A DNA stretch of 38,733 nt from the NCBI GenBank assembly GCA_027028505.1, contig JALVJE010000071.1:1-38733 (forward strand), given 5' to 3'. How positions within the stretch are numbered: the first letter of the stretch is position 1; each line of letters starts with the position of its first letter. Both the position numbers and the translations under genes were made by a program. The DNA comes from Bacteroidales bacterium (GTDB lineage: Bacteria; Bacteroidota; Bacteroidia; Bacteroidales; VadinHA17). This document shows, in pieces, positions 31,656-38,733 of the stretch. The notes beneath the pieces are model-generated. The model worked only from the letters and a program-made list of their open reading frames with translations, ran no database searches and was not told the origin of the DNA.

Positions 31656-33098
31656 ATGAGAAAGATCTTCCTTCTTTTATTCTTACTCTTTCCGCTTTTC
31701 CTCTATGGCGATCCTGCGCCGGTGACACTCACGGGTGACAGTGCACAGGCGTGGGCCGGCATGCGTTTTCCGGTGCTGGGCCGCAGCGACATGATCACCC
31801 ACCTGCAGGACACCCTGGGTGTGCTGGAGGTGAAAGAGGACGGCACGTTCCGCGTCACCTTTCAGGTACCGGATACCATGGAGGTCGATCTGTATCCCGG
31901 AGCTTACAAGCTGTATCTTTATGTGATCCCGGGGGAGACCTACCGGCTGCGTCTGCCTCCCCGCAAGGACAAGACGATCTCCGATATGCTGAACCCTTAT
32001 TTCAGGCCGGAGGTGTATCCCTGGCTGCCCAAGACGGACAGTGCGGGGGAGCTGAACTACCTGATCCTCCGTTTTGAGGAGCTTTACAATCCCCGCTTCT
32101 ACCGTCATGCCACCCTGGTGGCCCTGCAGTCGAACGATACCACCCTGCAGGATTTCATACAGGATGTCCGGGATACTTTTGCCACGGTCCGGGATCCTTT
32201 CTTTGCCGACTGGATGGCGGCGCGCCTGGCGATGCTGGAGACGATGAACCTGCCGGTACGTGAGCAGGTACTGGAGAAGTACAGGGATTTCGGAGAGCGG
32301 GTACGCCTGTACAACCCTGCCTATATGGAACTTTTCAATCAGGTCTTCCGGAATTATTTCAACTATCTCACCCGCCACCGGCATGTGAAGACCCTGGAGG
32401 CGGTGGTGGAGGCGGGCAACGGTGACAGCCTGCGGCTGCTCATAGAGGGGGATCTGCAGGTGCCCTACCGGGATTTTATCGATCTGGCCGGATTGAAAGG
32501 CATCTACGATGCATGGTACAACAAAACCTTTTCCGAAGATAAGCTGCTGGATCTGTTACGTTCCTTCACCCGGGGTATCGAGACCCCTGAGATCCGGAAG
32601 ATCGCCGGGCATGTTCTCCGGAGGTTCAACGCCCTGCGTCCCGGTACGCCGGCTCCCTTTTTCGTATTGAAAGGGCTGGACGGGAAGCGGTACCGGCCGG
32701 AGGACTTCCGGGGCAAATACCTTTACCTTAATTTCTCCAGCAGGCTCAGCTACAGCTCGCTGCGGCAGTTCCCCCTGCTGGCTGAACTACTTAATAAATA
32801 CGGTGATCATCTGGTCGTGGTGACCGTGGCCCTGGAAGACAAACCGCAGATGCTGAAGACCTTTGTCATAGATAAGGGATATCACTGGCCTTTCCTGCTA
32901 TGTGGAACCGATTGTTCGGTAGCTGCCAGGTATGAGGTACGGGGATACCCTACATATTATCTCATCGGTCCGGACGGCAAAATACTGCTGGCACCGGCGC
33001 CGGCGCCTACGGAGAACTTCGAAGAAAAATTCCGGGATATTCTGACGGAAGCAGGTCTCAGAAAGGAAGCAGCTTCGCCGCCCGCAGCACATCAATGA
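31656..33098 (+). CDS. exported thioredoxin-fold (TlpA-like) protein lacking the CxxC motif
   Basis: 480 residues with an N-terminal signal peptide (about 1-18, KIFLLLFLLFPLFLYG). Residues 20-325 form a helical and beta-rich domain as in Bacteroidota TlpA/DUF4369-type proteins. The C-terminal thioredoxin-like domain (about 330-465) has GTPAPFFVLKGLDGKRYRPEDFRGKYLYLNF at the start and GYPTYYLIGPDGKI near the end. Where redox-active members carry WCxPC, this one reads SSRLSYSS, so disulfide exchange is unlikely. Cysteines occur only later (LLCGTDCS). The gene is co-transcribed with coaD. Its last 41 nt overlap the convergent Nudix gene. Confidence 0.8.
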   Translation: MRKIFLLLFLLFPLFLYGDPAPVTLTGDSAQAWAGMRFPVLGRSDMITHLQDTLGVLEVKEDGTFRVTFQVPDTMEVDLYPGAYKLYLYVIPGETYRLRLPPRKDKTISDMLNPYFRPEVYPWLPKTDSAGELNYLILRFEELYNPRFYRHATLVALQSNDTTLQDFIQDVRDTFATVRDPFFADWMAARLAMLETMNLPVREQVLEKYRDFGERVRLYNPAYMELFNQVFRNYFNYLTRHRHVKTLEAVVEAGNGDSLRLLIEGDLQVPYRDFIDLAGLKGIYDAWYNKTFSEDKLLDLLRSFTRGIETPEIRKIAGHVLRRFNALRPGTPAPFFVLKGLDGKRYRPEDFRGKYLYLNFSSRLSYSSLRQFPLLAELLNKYGDHLVVVTVALEDKPQMLKTFVIDKGYHWPFLLCGTDCSVAARYEVRGYPTYYLIGPDGKILLAPAPAPTENFEEKFRDILTEAGLRKEAASPPAAHQ

Positions 33099-33681
33099 CA
33101 GAAAGATAGGTGTTGCCCAGGATCAGGGTGACATCGTCGGGGACCAGCCAGATCACCTCGGTGATCTCCTCTTCCTCCTGGGGTGTAACATCTGCCTCGT
33201 TGCCGTTATAGGTCATCTCGTACCAGGAGGTCTTTTTAAGCACAGGCTGGCCGTTGAGGAGATATGTATGATAGGTGTCCGTGATCTTTTTGCCCAGGGT
33301 AAGGTCTTTGAGCCCGGTCTCTTCGCTCACCTCACGCAGAGCGGTCTGGGACGTCTCCTCGCCCTTGTCTACCTTGCCTTTGGGAAGGTCCCATTTGTCC
33401 CGGCGGTTGATCACCAGTACCTTGCCCGATGAAGAGCGCACGACACCACCGGCAGCTTCCACATAGGTGAAGAGGGAGGAAAAACGCCGGAAAAGATGCT
33501 CCAGGTCCTTGTGGACAATAAAAAGTTTTTTGATCTTGTTCAGATAACCGAAAAGCCGGACCAGTTCCCTCAGCTCATCGATGTCATAAAACTTGTAAAA
33601 AAGGCCATAGTTGTATTTGAATGCACTGGCAAAGTCATCCGTCAGGTAAACGATCCGGTTCTCAAAAAAAACTTTATACAT
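33058..33681 (-). CDS. Nudix hydrolase
   Basis: About 207 residues from the ATG at 33681; a longer in-frame reading frame from 33792 runs back through pyrE and is not used. The Nudix box is complete: GKVDKGEETSQTALREVSEETGL (about residues 118-140), matching GX5EX7REUXEEXGU. The N-terminal 80 residues (YKVFFENRIVYLTDDF...) are an extra domain common in Bacteroidota members; KWDLPKGKVDKGEE leads into the box. Substrate unknown, a nucleoside diphosphate linked to another moiety. It is divergent from pyrE with only 7 nt between the start codons, and convergent and overlapping with the TlpA-like gene at its end. Confidence 0.92.
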   Translation of the reverse strand: MYKVFFENRIVYLTDDFASAFKYNYGLFYKFYDIDELRELVRLFGYLNKIKKLFIVHKDLEHLFRRFSSLFTYVEAAGGVVRSSSGKVLVINRRDKWDLPKGKVDKGEETSQTALREVSEETGLKDLTLGKKITDTYHTYLLNGQPVLKKTSWYEMTYNGNEADVTPQEEEEITEVIWLVPDDVTLILGNTYLSVIDVLRAAKLLPF

Positions 33682-33684
33682 TTG
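33677..33684 (+). promoter_or_regulatory. putative -7 box (TACATTTG) of pyrE
   Basis: TACATTTG lies 4 nt before the pyrE ATG at 33689. If used, the transcript would start at or within a few bases of the ATG, giving a leaderless mRNA. It also overlaps the start codon of the Nudix gene on the other strand. No -33 TTTG is seen. Confidence 0.4.
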
Positions 33685-33688
33685 CACT

Positions 33689-34324
33689 ATGGATACACAA
33701 AAACAATTGGCCGAAAATCTATTGCAAATTAAAGCAATAAAATTATCTCCTGCAAACCCTTTTACATGGGCGTCGGGGTGGAGATCCCCCATTTATTGTG
33801 ATAACAGGAAAACTTTATCCTATCCGGAGGTAAGAAATTTCATCAAAGAGTCTTTCGTCTCGCTGATCCGTGACAAGTTCCCTGAGGTTGAAGGGATCGC
33901 CGGCGTGGCTACGGGGGCCATCGGCATCGGGGCCCTGGTGGCGGACATGCTGGAGCTTCCCTTCGTTTATGTACGGTCGAAGCCCAAGGATCACGGTCTG
34001 GCCAATCTCATCGAAGGTGAGGTGGTGCCGGGGCGCCGTACGGTGGTGGTGGAAGATCTTATCTCCACCGGACGCAGCAGTCTGAACGCTGTGGCGGCCC
34101 TGCGTGATGCCGGCATGCCGGTGCTGGGGATGACCGCCATTTTTACCTATGACTTCCCTGTGGCAGCAGAACGTTTCCGTGAAGCAGGGTGTGATCTCTA
34201 CACCCTCACCGACTACCATCATCTCCTGGATGTGGCCGTAAAAACCGGCTATGTCGAGCCGGAAGCGCTGGAGACCCTCCGGGAATGGCGGAAAGACCCG
34301 GCAGGATGGGGAGGGGAAGCTTGA
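33689..34324 (+). CDS. pyrE: orotate phosphoribosyltransferase
   Basis: 211-residue enzyme of pyrimidine synthesis, making orotidine 5'-monophosphate from orotate and PRPP. The PRPP-binding motif VVVEDLISTGRSS lies at residues 119-131, preceded by VRSKPKDHG (95-103) with the catalytic lysines and by EGIAGVATGAIGIGAL. Length is typical. It begins 7 nt from the divergent Nudix gene. The TGA stop is the start of an 8-word heptad array leading to the SRPBCC gene. Confidence 0.96.
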   Translation: MDTQKQLAENLLQIKAIKLSPANPFTWASGWRSPIYCDNRKTLSYPEVRNFIKESFVSLIRDKFPEVEGIAGVATGAIGIGALVADMLELPFVYVRSKPKDHGLANLIEGEVVPGRRTVVVEDLISTGRSSLNAVAALRDAGMPVLGMTAIFTYDFPVAAERFREAGCDLYTLTDYHHLLDVAVKTGYVEPEALETLREWRKDPAGWGGEA

Positions 34325-34377
34325 ACGATGAACGATGATTGACGAACTACGAATCACCAACTTTTAGCTTTTTACTT
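34322..34377 (+). repeat. heptad word array beginning at the pyrE stop codon
   Basis: Eight 7-nt words start exactly at the TGA: TGAACGA twice, TGATTGA, CGAACTA, CGAATCA, CCAACTT, TTAGCTT and TTTACTT. On the minus strand the words read GTTCGTC, GTTGGTG and the like. It ends 2 nt before the ATG of the next gene, so it also occupies the place of that gene's ribosome binding site. Confidence 0.68.
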
Positions 34378-34379
34378 AC

Positions 34380-34805
34380 ATGTCCCAGACCTATCAGAGC
34401 AGGAGGGGGGAGACCCCCTATTCACCGGAGCAGGTATACGATTTCCTCTCCGATTTCCGGAATTTCTCCCATCTTATTCCCGACGGGAAGATCAGTAACT
34501 GGCAAACGGAGGATGAGAAATGCAGTTTTGACCTGCCGGGGGTAGGACGTGTAGGGCTGGAGATCACGGAGAAAAGACCTCCTGAGTATCTGCGTATCAG
34601 CGGAGACAGCAGTGCGAAGATCCCTTTCACGCTGGATATCAATATCCAAAGAACGGAGGGTGGCAGCCGGGTCGATCTGATGCTGGAGGCTTCCCTGAAC
34701 GTTTTTATCCGGGCGCTGGCGGAGAAGCCGCTCAAAGAGTTCCTGGAGATCATGATCTCCCACATCGAGACCTTCGATTTCAGCAGCGGCCGGCCGGCAG
34801 AATGA
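34380..34805 (+). CDS. SRPBCC family protein
   Basis: 141-residue START-like (SRPBCC) protein with a hydrophobic ligand pocket. The fold is suggested by the N-terminal YSPEQVYDFLSDFRNFSHLIPDG, alternating strands (CSFDLPGVGRVGLEITEKRPPEYLRISGDS) and a C-terminal long helix (LAEKPLKEFLEIMISHIETF). No signal peptide. The ligand and role are unknown; relatives range from lipid carriers to antitoxin-like proteins. Its TGA stop directly abuts the birA stop on the opposite strand (TGATCA, 34803-34808). Confidence 0.8.
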   Translation: MSQTYQSRRGETPYSPEQVYDFLSDFRNFSHLIPDGKISNWQTEDEKCSFDLPGVGRVGLEITEKRPPEYLRISGDSSAKIPFTLDINIQRTEGGSRVDLMLEASLNVFIRALAEKPLKEFLEIMISHIETFDFSSGRPAE

Positions 34806-35561
34806 TCAGAGCTGCTGGTGCACTTCCTCCATGCCAAAAGGGTGTGTTGTACCGTCGGGCAGGGTGAGCAGCAGCCGGCCCCAGGGGTCGATACCTTGGA
34901 TAATTGCGGTGATCTCCCCCTTTTCTGTCCGGAAAGAGCTTTCTTCACCCCGCCCGTAAAGGATCGACTCATATTCTTCCTGCAAGGCCTCCACGCCTCC
35001 TTTTTCTGCCTTTTGCAGATAATCTCTCAGGAGGCCGGTGATCGTTGTGAGCAGCTCTCCGGTATCGTGCCTTTTTCCCGTGACCATGCGCAGCGAGATA
35101 GCTGTGGGCAGGGAGGGAGGGAAGTCGGTACCGTTGACATTGATGCCTGCACCGATGACGGCAGTATCGGTCAGACCCCGGCTGATCGTGGTCTCGATAA
35201 GTATACCGGCGATCTTGCGGCCGGCGACAAGGATGTCGTTGGGCCATTTAACGGACACATTCCCTGTGAAAGTACTGATGAGACGGGCTGTGGCCAGAGC
35301 TGCGGCCATGGAGAGGGCGAATTGCTGTGCAACGGGCAGACGGGAGGGATACCAGAGCAGGGAAAAGAGCAGGTCGTCGCCGGCCGCAGAGTGCCAGCGG
35401 TTGGTGCCACGCCCCCTCCCTGCCCGCTGATGACGGGCCGTTATCAGCAGGGGAGTGCGTGAGCGGCGTTCCTCCGCCAGCGCCCGGGCCACATCGTTGG
35501 TGGATCCGGTCTCAGCCAGACGGATGACCTCAATACCCTCTATATGCTCTTGTGCAGTCAT
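34806..35561 (-). CDS. birA: biotin--[acetyl-CoA-carboxylase] ligase
   Basis: 251-residue class I biotin protein ligase without the DNA-binding N-terminal domain of E. coli BirA. The catalytic loop GRGRGTNRWHS (about 48-58), GDDLLFSLLW, and the biotin/ATP-site motif KWPNDILVAGRKIAGILIE (about 105-123) are all present. The C-terminal small domain binds the carrier lysine region. It attaches biotin to carboxylase subunits. Divergent from rsfS (137-nt gap between starts), as in other Bacteroidota, and convergent with the SRPBCC gene with no gap. Confidence 0.95.
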   Translation of the reverse strand: MTAQEHIEGIEVIRLAETGSTNDVARALAEERRSRTPLLITARHQRAGRGRGTNRWHSAAGDDLLFSLLWYPSRLPVAQQFALSMAAALATARLISTFTGNVSVKWPNDILVAGRKIAGILIETTISRGLTDTAVIGAGINVNGTDFPPSLPTAISLRMVTGKRHDTGELLTTITGLLRDYLQKAEKGGVEALQEEYESILYGRGEESSFRTEKGEITAIIQGIDPWGRLLLTLPDGTTHPFGMEEVHQQL

Positions 35562-35681
35562 TTGATGAGATGCTGTTTATTTACGAAGAGAGATCATCCG
35601 GTGAAAACAGATTCGTCCCCTTCCGTGACAAGAAAATAAAAATTGTGAAATTTTCATGGTTCGGAGCTTTTTTATTTTCAC

Positions 35682-35689
35682 TACCTTTG
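35682..35689 (+). promoter_or_regulatory. putative -7 box (TACCTTTG) of rsfS-ftsH operon
   Basis: TACCTTTG lies 9 nt before the ATG at 35699; transcription would begin very near the start codon. It drives rsfS, ftsH, the DUF2007 gene and cdsA if correct. The -33 region has only TTCG at the expected distance. Confidence 0.5.
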
Positions 35690-35698
35690 CAGTTGATT

Positions 35699-36070
35699 AT
35701 GGGAGAAATAAGAGAAATCAGCTCTGAAGAGATCAGAGACAAAGTTATTGAAGGAATACAAAAGAAAAAAGGCCATGATATCGTTGTTCTGGACCTGGAG
35801 AAGATCGAAATAGCGGTATGTCGTTATTTTGTGATCTGCCATGGTGAATCGAACACACAGGTGTCGGCCATCGCCGAGTCGGTGGAAGAGGTGGTGAAGA
35901 AAGAACTGAAAGAACATGTTTGGCACCGGGAAGGTTACCGGAATGCACAATGGATCCTGCTGGATTACGGGGATGTGGTGGTGCATGTTTTTGAGAGACC
36001 GTACCGGGAGTTCTACGACCTTGAGGGGTTGTGGGCAGATGCGGAACGTGAGGATATCGGCGGGGAATAA
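35699..36070 (+). CDS. rsfS: ribosome silencing factor RsfS
   Basis: 123 residues from the ATG at 35699; an upstream in-frame ATG at 35552 would read through the promoter region and add an unrelated 49-residue stretch. RsfS binds uL14 and blocks 50S/30S joining in nutrient limitation. Typical sequence: KVIEGIQKKKGHDIVVLDLEKIEIAVCRYFVICHGESNTQV, then WHREGYRNAQWILLDYGDVVVHVFERPYREFYDLEGLW. It is upstream of ftsH by 19 nt, an arrangement conserved in the phylum. Confidence 0.95.
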   Translation: MGEIREISSEEIRDKVIEGIQKKKGHDIVVLDLEKIEIAVCRYFVICHGESNTQVSAIAESVEEVVKKELKEHVWHREGYRNAQWILLDYGDVVVHVFERPYREFYDLEGLWADAEREDIGGE

Positions 36071-36089
36071 AAGTGCGGAGTGAACAGTT

Positions 36090-38249
36090 ATGACAGATAA
36101 TAAGCAGAAGAACATGCCGGGGCGTAAACCCGGCGGACAAATGCCGGAGAAAAAGCCCAGATTCAGTATCTACTGGATCTATGCCATCATTGCGGTGGGC
36201 TTTATCCTGGTGCAGTGGCTCTATACGGGGACGCCGGTACAGGAGATCTCCTGGCAGAAGGTGGAGAATGAGATGATCCCCCATCATGATATCGAGAAGA
36301 TCGTCGTGATCAACCACGACCTGGCAGAGGTGTATCTGACCGAGGGAGCGATCAAATCGGGACGCTACAAGGATGTCAAGGAGACTTCCCGTGGGGCATT
36401 CAGCAAGCCTTCGCCGCAGTACCGTTTTCATATCGGATCGGTGGAGACTTTCGAGAACAAACTGCACAAAGCGGAAGAAAAATACGGCTACAAGGACGAA
36501 GAGAGGATCGAGGTGAATTACCAGACCAAAGCCGATATCTGGGGTGGTCTGATGGCCTGGCTGTTGCCCTTCCTGCTCCTTATCGGCATCTGGATCTTTA
36601 TCTTCCGCCGTATGGGAGGCGGTGCCGGCGGTGGCGGAGGCAATATCTTCAGTGTGGGCAAGTCGAAGGCCAAGATCTTTGACAAAGACTCGCATGTAAA
36701 GGTTGACTTCAAGGATGTGGCAGGGTTGGAAGAGGCCAAGGTAGAGGTGAAGGAGATCGTGGATTTCCTGAAGAATCCCAGGAAATATACGAGTCTGGGG
36801 GGCAAGATCCCCAAGGGTGCTTTGCTGGTAGGTCCTCCCGGTACGGGCAAGACCCTCCTGGCCAAGGCGGTGGCGGGAGAGGCCAATGTGCCTTTCTTCT
36901 CCATCTCCGGTTCTGATTTTGTGGAGATGTTCGTGGGTGTGGGGGCCTCGCGTGTGCGTGACCTCTTCAAGCAGGCCAAGGAGAAAGCTCCCTGCATCGT
37001 CTTCATCGATGAGATCGATGCTGTGGGACGGGCCCGCGGACGCAATCCCAATTTCGGGGCCAATGATGAGCGGGAGAATACGCTCAACCAACTGCTCACC
37101 GAGATGGACGGCTTCGGCAGCAATGCCGGCGTGATCATCCTTGCCGCCACCAACAGGGCTGATATCCTCGACAAAGCCCTTCTGCGTGCAGGTCGTTTCG
37201 ACCGGCAGATACATGTGGAGCTCCCCGACCTCAACGAACGGAAGGAGATCTTCAAAGTACACATGAAACCCATCAAACTGGGTAAGGATATTGATGTGGA
37301 AATGCTGGCGCGGCAGACCCCCGGTTTTTCGGGAGCGGACATTGCCAACATCTGCAACGAGTCGGCTCTGATAGCTGCCCGGAAAGGCAAGAAGAGCGTG
37401 CATATGCAGGATTTTATGGATGCCATCGACCGCATCATCGGAGGGCTGGAGCGTAAGAACCGCATCATCACCATGGAAGAGAAGAAGACCATCGCCTATC
37501 ATGAGGCGGGTCATGCCACGGTGAGCTGGCTGCTCGAACATGCCCATCCCCTGGTGAAGGTGACCATCGTACCGCGGGGCCAGTCGCTGGGTGCTGCCTG
37601 GTACCTGCCCGAAGAGCGGCAGATCACCACCCGTGAACAGATGTTCGACGAGATCTGTGCCGCCCTGGGTGGGCGTGCCGCCGAAGAGGTGGTCTTCGGG
37701 ACGATCTCCACAGGCGCCCTCAACGACCTGGAGAAGGTGACCAAACAGGCGTATGCCATGGTATCCTACTTCGGAATGAGTGAAAAGATCGGCACGATCA
37801 GTTTTTATGATTCCTCAGGCCAGAACGAGTACGGTTTCACCAAACCATACAGCGAACGCACAGCCGAGATGATCGACCAGGAAGTGAAGGATCTGGTGGA
37901 GAAAGCATACGAACGGGCCAAGGATATCCTGAGAAAGAACAAAGAGAAGCACAGAGAACTGGCCGAGCTGTTGCTGGAGAAAGAGGTGATCTTCTCCGAA
38001 GACCTGGTGAGGATATTCGGAGAAAGAAAGAACATGAAAGACCTGCCCCTGGCTGTCAACGGGAAGAAAAAAGGTAAAACAGGCAGAGCCAAAACAGCTG
38101 CCGTTGACAGGGGGAAAGAAAATGTAACGGATGAACAGAAGAGTGCCGGCAGGGATGAAGCGCAGCAGGGTGTCCTGAAACCTTTTTCCGGGGATAACGG
38201 GAAAGAGAAAAAGACCGGAGAAAAAAAAGAAAGCGGGGAGAAAGCATAA
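36090..38249 (+). CDS. ftsH: ATP-dependent zinc metalloprotease FtsH
   Basis: 719-residue membrane-bound AAA+ protease that degrades misfolded membrane proteins. Cytoplasmic start, transmembrane 1 (about 27-45), periplasmic domain (50-150), transmembrane 2 (about 153-172), Gly-rich linker, AAA domain with Walker A GPPGTGKT (248-255), Walker B IVFIDEID (303-310), and the second region of homology with [22 protein letters not shown]. The zinc site is HEAGH (471-475). The last 60 residues are an unusually lysine- and glutamate-rich tail (for example [19 protein letters not shown]), likely disordered. Upstream rsfS and downstream DUF2007 are in one operon. Confidence 0.97.
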   Translation: MTDNKQKNMPGRKPGGQMPEKKPRFSIYWIYAIIAVGFILVQWLYTGTPVQEISWQKVENEMIPHHDIEKIVVINHDLAEVYLTEGAIKSGRYKDVKETSRGAFSKPSPQYRFHIGSVETFENKLHKAEEKYGYKDEERIEVNYQTKADIWGGLMAWLLPFLLLIGIWIFIFRRMGGGAGGGGGNIFSVGKSKAKIFDKDSHVKVDFKDVAGLEEAKVEVKEIVDFLKNPRKYTSLGGKIPKGALLVGPPGTGKTLLAKAVAGEANVPFFSISGSDFVEMFVGVGASRVRDLFKQAKEKAPCIVFIDEIDAVGRARGRNPNFGANDERENTLNQLLTEMDGFGSNAGVIILAATNRADILDKALLRAGRFDRQIHVELPDLNERKEIFKVHMKPIKLGKDIDVEMLARQTPGFSGADIANICNESALIAARKGKKSVHMQDFMDAIDRIIGGLERKNRIITMEEKKTIAYHEAGHATVSWLLEHAHPLVKVTIVPRGQSLGAAWYLPEERQITTREQMFDEICAALGGRAAEEVVFGTISTGALNDLEKVTKQAYAMVSYFGMSEKIGTISFYDSSGQNEYGFTKPYSERTAEMIDQEVKDLVEKAYERAKDILRKNKEKHRELAELLLEKEVIFSEDLVRIFGERKNMKDLPLAVNGKKKGKTGRAKTAAVDRGKENVTDEQKSAGRDEAQQGVLKPFSGDNGKEKKTGEKKESGEKA

Positions 38250-38258
38250 CAGGTAGCG

Positions 38259-38465
38259 ATGGAAAAGGATTGGGAAAAAATATTCACGACTTCACAGCCT
38301 TATCAGGCTGAGGTGGCGCGGCAGGTGCTGGAAGAAGCCGGGATACAGGCAGTAGTGATCAATAAAAAGGATTCCTCTTACCTGGCTTTCGGAGAGGCGG
38401 AGGTATATGTGCAGCAGGATGATGTGATCCGTGCAAAACAACTGATAAAAAACCTGGAGTATTGA
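38259..38465 (+). CDS. DUF2007 domain protein
   Basis: 68 residues, a small ferredoxin-like (PII/GlnB-type) fold: WEKIFTTSQPYQAEVARQVLEEAGIQAVVINKKDS, then a strand AEVYVQQDDVIRAKQLI. Family members are putative signal-transducing proteins of unknown partner. Lies 9 nt after ftsH. Its TGA stop overlaps the TTG start of cdsA (TTGA, 38462-38465), so translation is coupled. Confidence 0.82.
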   Translation: MEKDWEKIFTTSQPYQAEVARQVLEEAGIQAVVINKKDSSYLAFGEAEVYVQQDDVIRAKQLIKNLEY

Positions 38466-38733
38466 ACAGTCTCCTCAAAAGGACCCTTACCGGTACCCTG
38501 ATCGTCGGTGTTATTCTGGCAGGGCTGCTGATCAACAGCCTTTCCTTTTTTATCGTCTTCCTGGTGATCATGGCGGTTACCCAGTGGGAGTTCTACCATA
38601 TGCTGCATCGTATTAAGGTCAGGGCCCAGGCAACTTTTGGCATCGCCATGGGCGTGACGATGTACATTCTCACCTTTATGGTAGCCATCCATGCCCTGCC
38701 GGAAGAGTACATCTCCCTGATACTGCTTTTCTT
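38462..38733 (+). CDS. cdsA: phosphatidate cytidylyltransferase (partial, 3' end outside window)
   Basis: Reading frame from a TTG overlapping the DUF2007 stop to the window edge, about 90 residues. It encodes NSLLKRTLTGTLIVGVILAG, a hydrophobic pair of helices, and WEFYHMLHRI, as in the N-terminus of CdsA, the enzyme that makes CDP-diacylglycerol for phospholipid synthesis. The catalytic signature is beyond the window. The position after ftsH/DUF2007 matches the phylum's usual order and supports the call. The TTG start is inferred, not tested. Confidence 0.75.
   Translation, partial: MNSLLKRTLTGTLIVGVILAGLLINSLSFFIVFLVIMAVTQWEFYHMLHRIKVRAQATFGIAMGVTMYILTFMVAIHALPEEYISLILLF

Noticed and set aside
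35552-35698. Longer start for rsfS
   Set aside because: The extra 49 residues cover the promoter region and overlap birA; RsfS family length fits the ATG at 35699.
1-38733. Insertion sequence, prophage or integron
   Set aside because: No transposase, integrase, phage structural gene or terminal repeats with an associated ORF could be found; repeats present are non-coding.

Overview
The window looks like the chromosome of a Bacteroidota member, probably class Bacteroidia (Bacteroidales-like). The evidence is a PorQ-type component of the type IX secretion system next to cmk and ispH, a birA/rsfS/ftsH/DUF2007/cdsA neighbourhood, TAnnTTTG-type promoter boxes, weak Shine-Dalgarno sites, and a DUF6165/heptosyltransferase pair. 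Base composition is moderately GC-rich in genes, while several intergenic stretches are repeat-filled or very AT-rich. No rRNA, CRISPR, phage or transposase gene was seen.

Layout. 124-1494 is an M20 dipeptidase. A minus-strand block (1952-9920) carries a GT9 heptosyltransferase, DUF6165, priA, pfkA, ispH, cmk and porQ. Divergent from porQ is a plus-strand pair (10041-11756): a geranylgeranyl-reductase-like flavoprotein and a YdcF-like protein. A second minus-strand block (12178-19602) encodes an ankyrin lipoprotein, two tandem AI-2E-type permeases and a respiratory cluster: cytochrome b, a Rieske protein and an eight-heme/HEAT/TPR cytochrome. This cluster looks like an unusual quinol:cytochrome c oxidoreductase. 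20206-22947 has a lipid kinase, a DMT exporter and tRNA-His. 23158-30885 (plus strand) carries a secreted TIM-barrel isomerase-like lipoprotein, a polysaccharide flippase, a Bax-inhibitor-1 protein, a class V aminotransferase, rpmE2 and lon. 31169-38733 carries coaD, a thioredoxin-fold protein without the redox cysteines, a Nudix hydrolase (minus), pyrE, an SRPBCC protein, birA (minus), rsfS, ftsH, a DUF2007 protein and the start of cdsA, cut by the window edge.

The most unusual content is intergenic. Nearly every longer gap is built from short words of fixed length, mostly 7 nt and often beginning GT on one strand, with 8- and 9-nt versions elsewhere. The words vary in sequence but keep the period, for example GTATCGA, GTTACGA, GTTGGTG, GTGTGGA and GTTCACG. 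Several of these arrays begin inside or directly at a gene's stop codon (priA, porQ, ankyrin, lon, pyrE, ydcF-like, lipid kinase). Short GC-rich palindromes are nested in the arrays, in the clearest case flanked by an exact duplication of one array word. Other dispersed repeat families occur in two copies each: an AT-rich palindrome, a GTAGAGACGCAC palindrome, a TTTGCG inverted repeat and a 23-nt element at both 11 and 1759. All functions given are inferred from sequence by eye; no database search was run.
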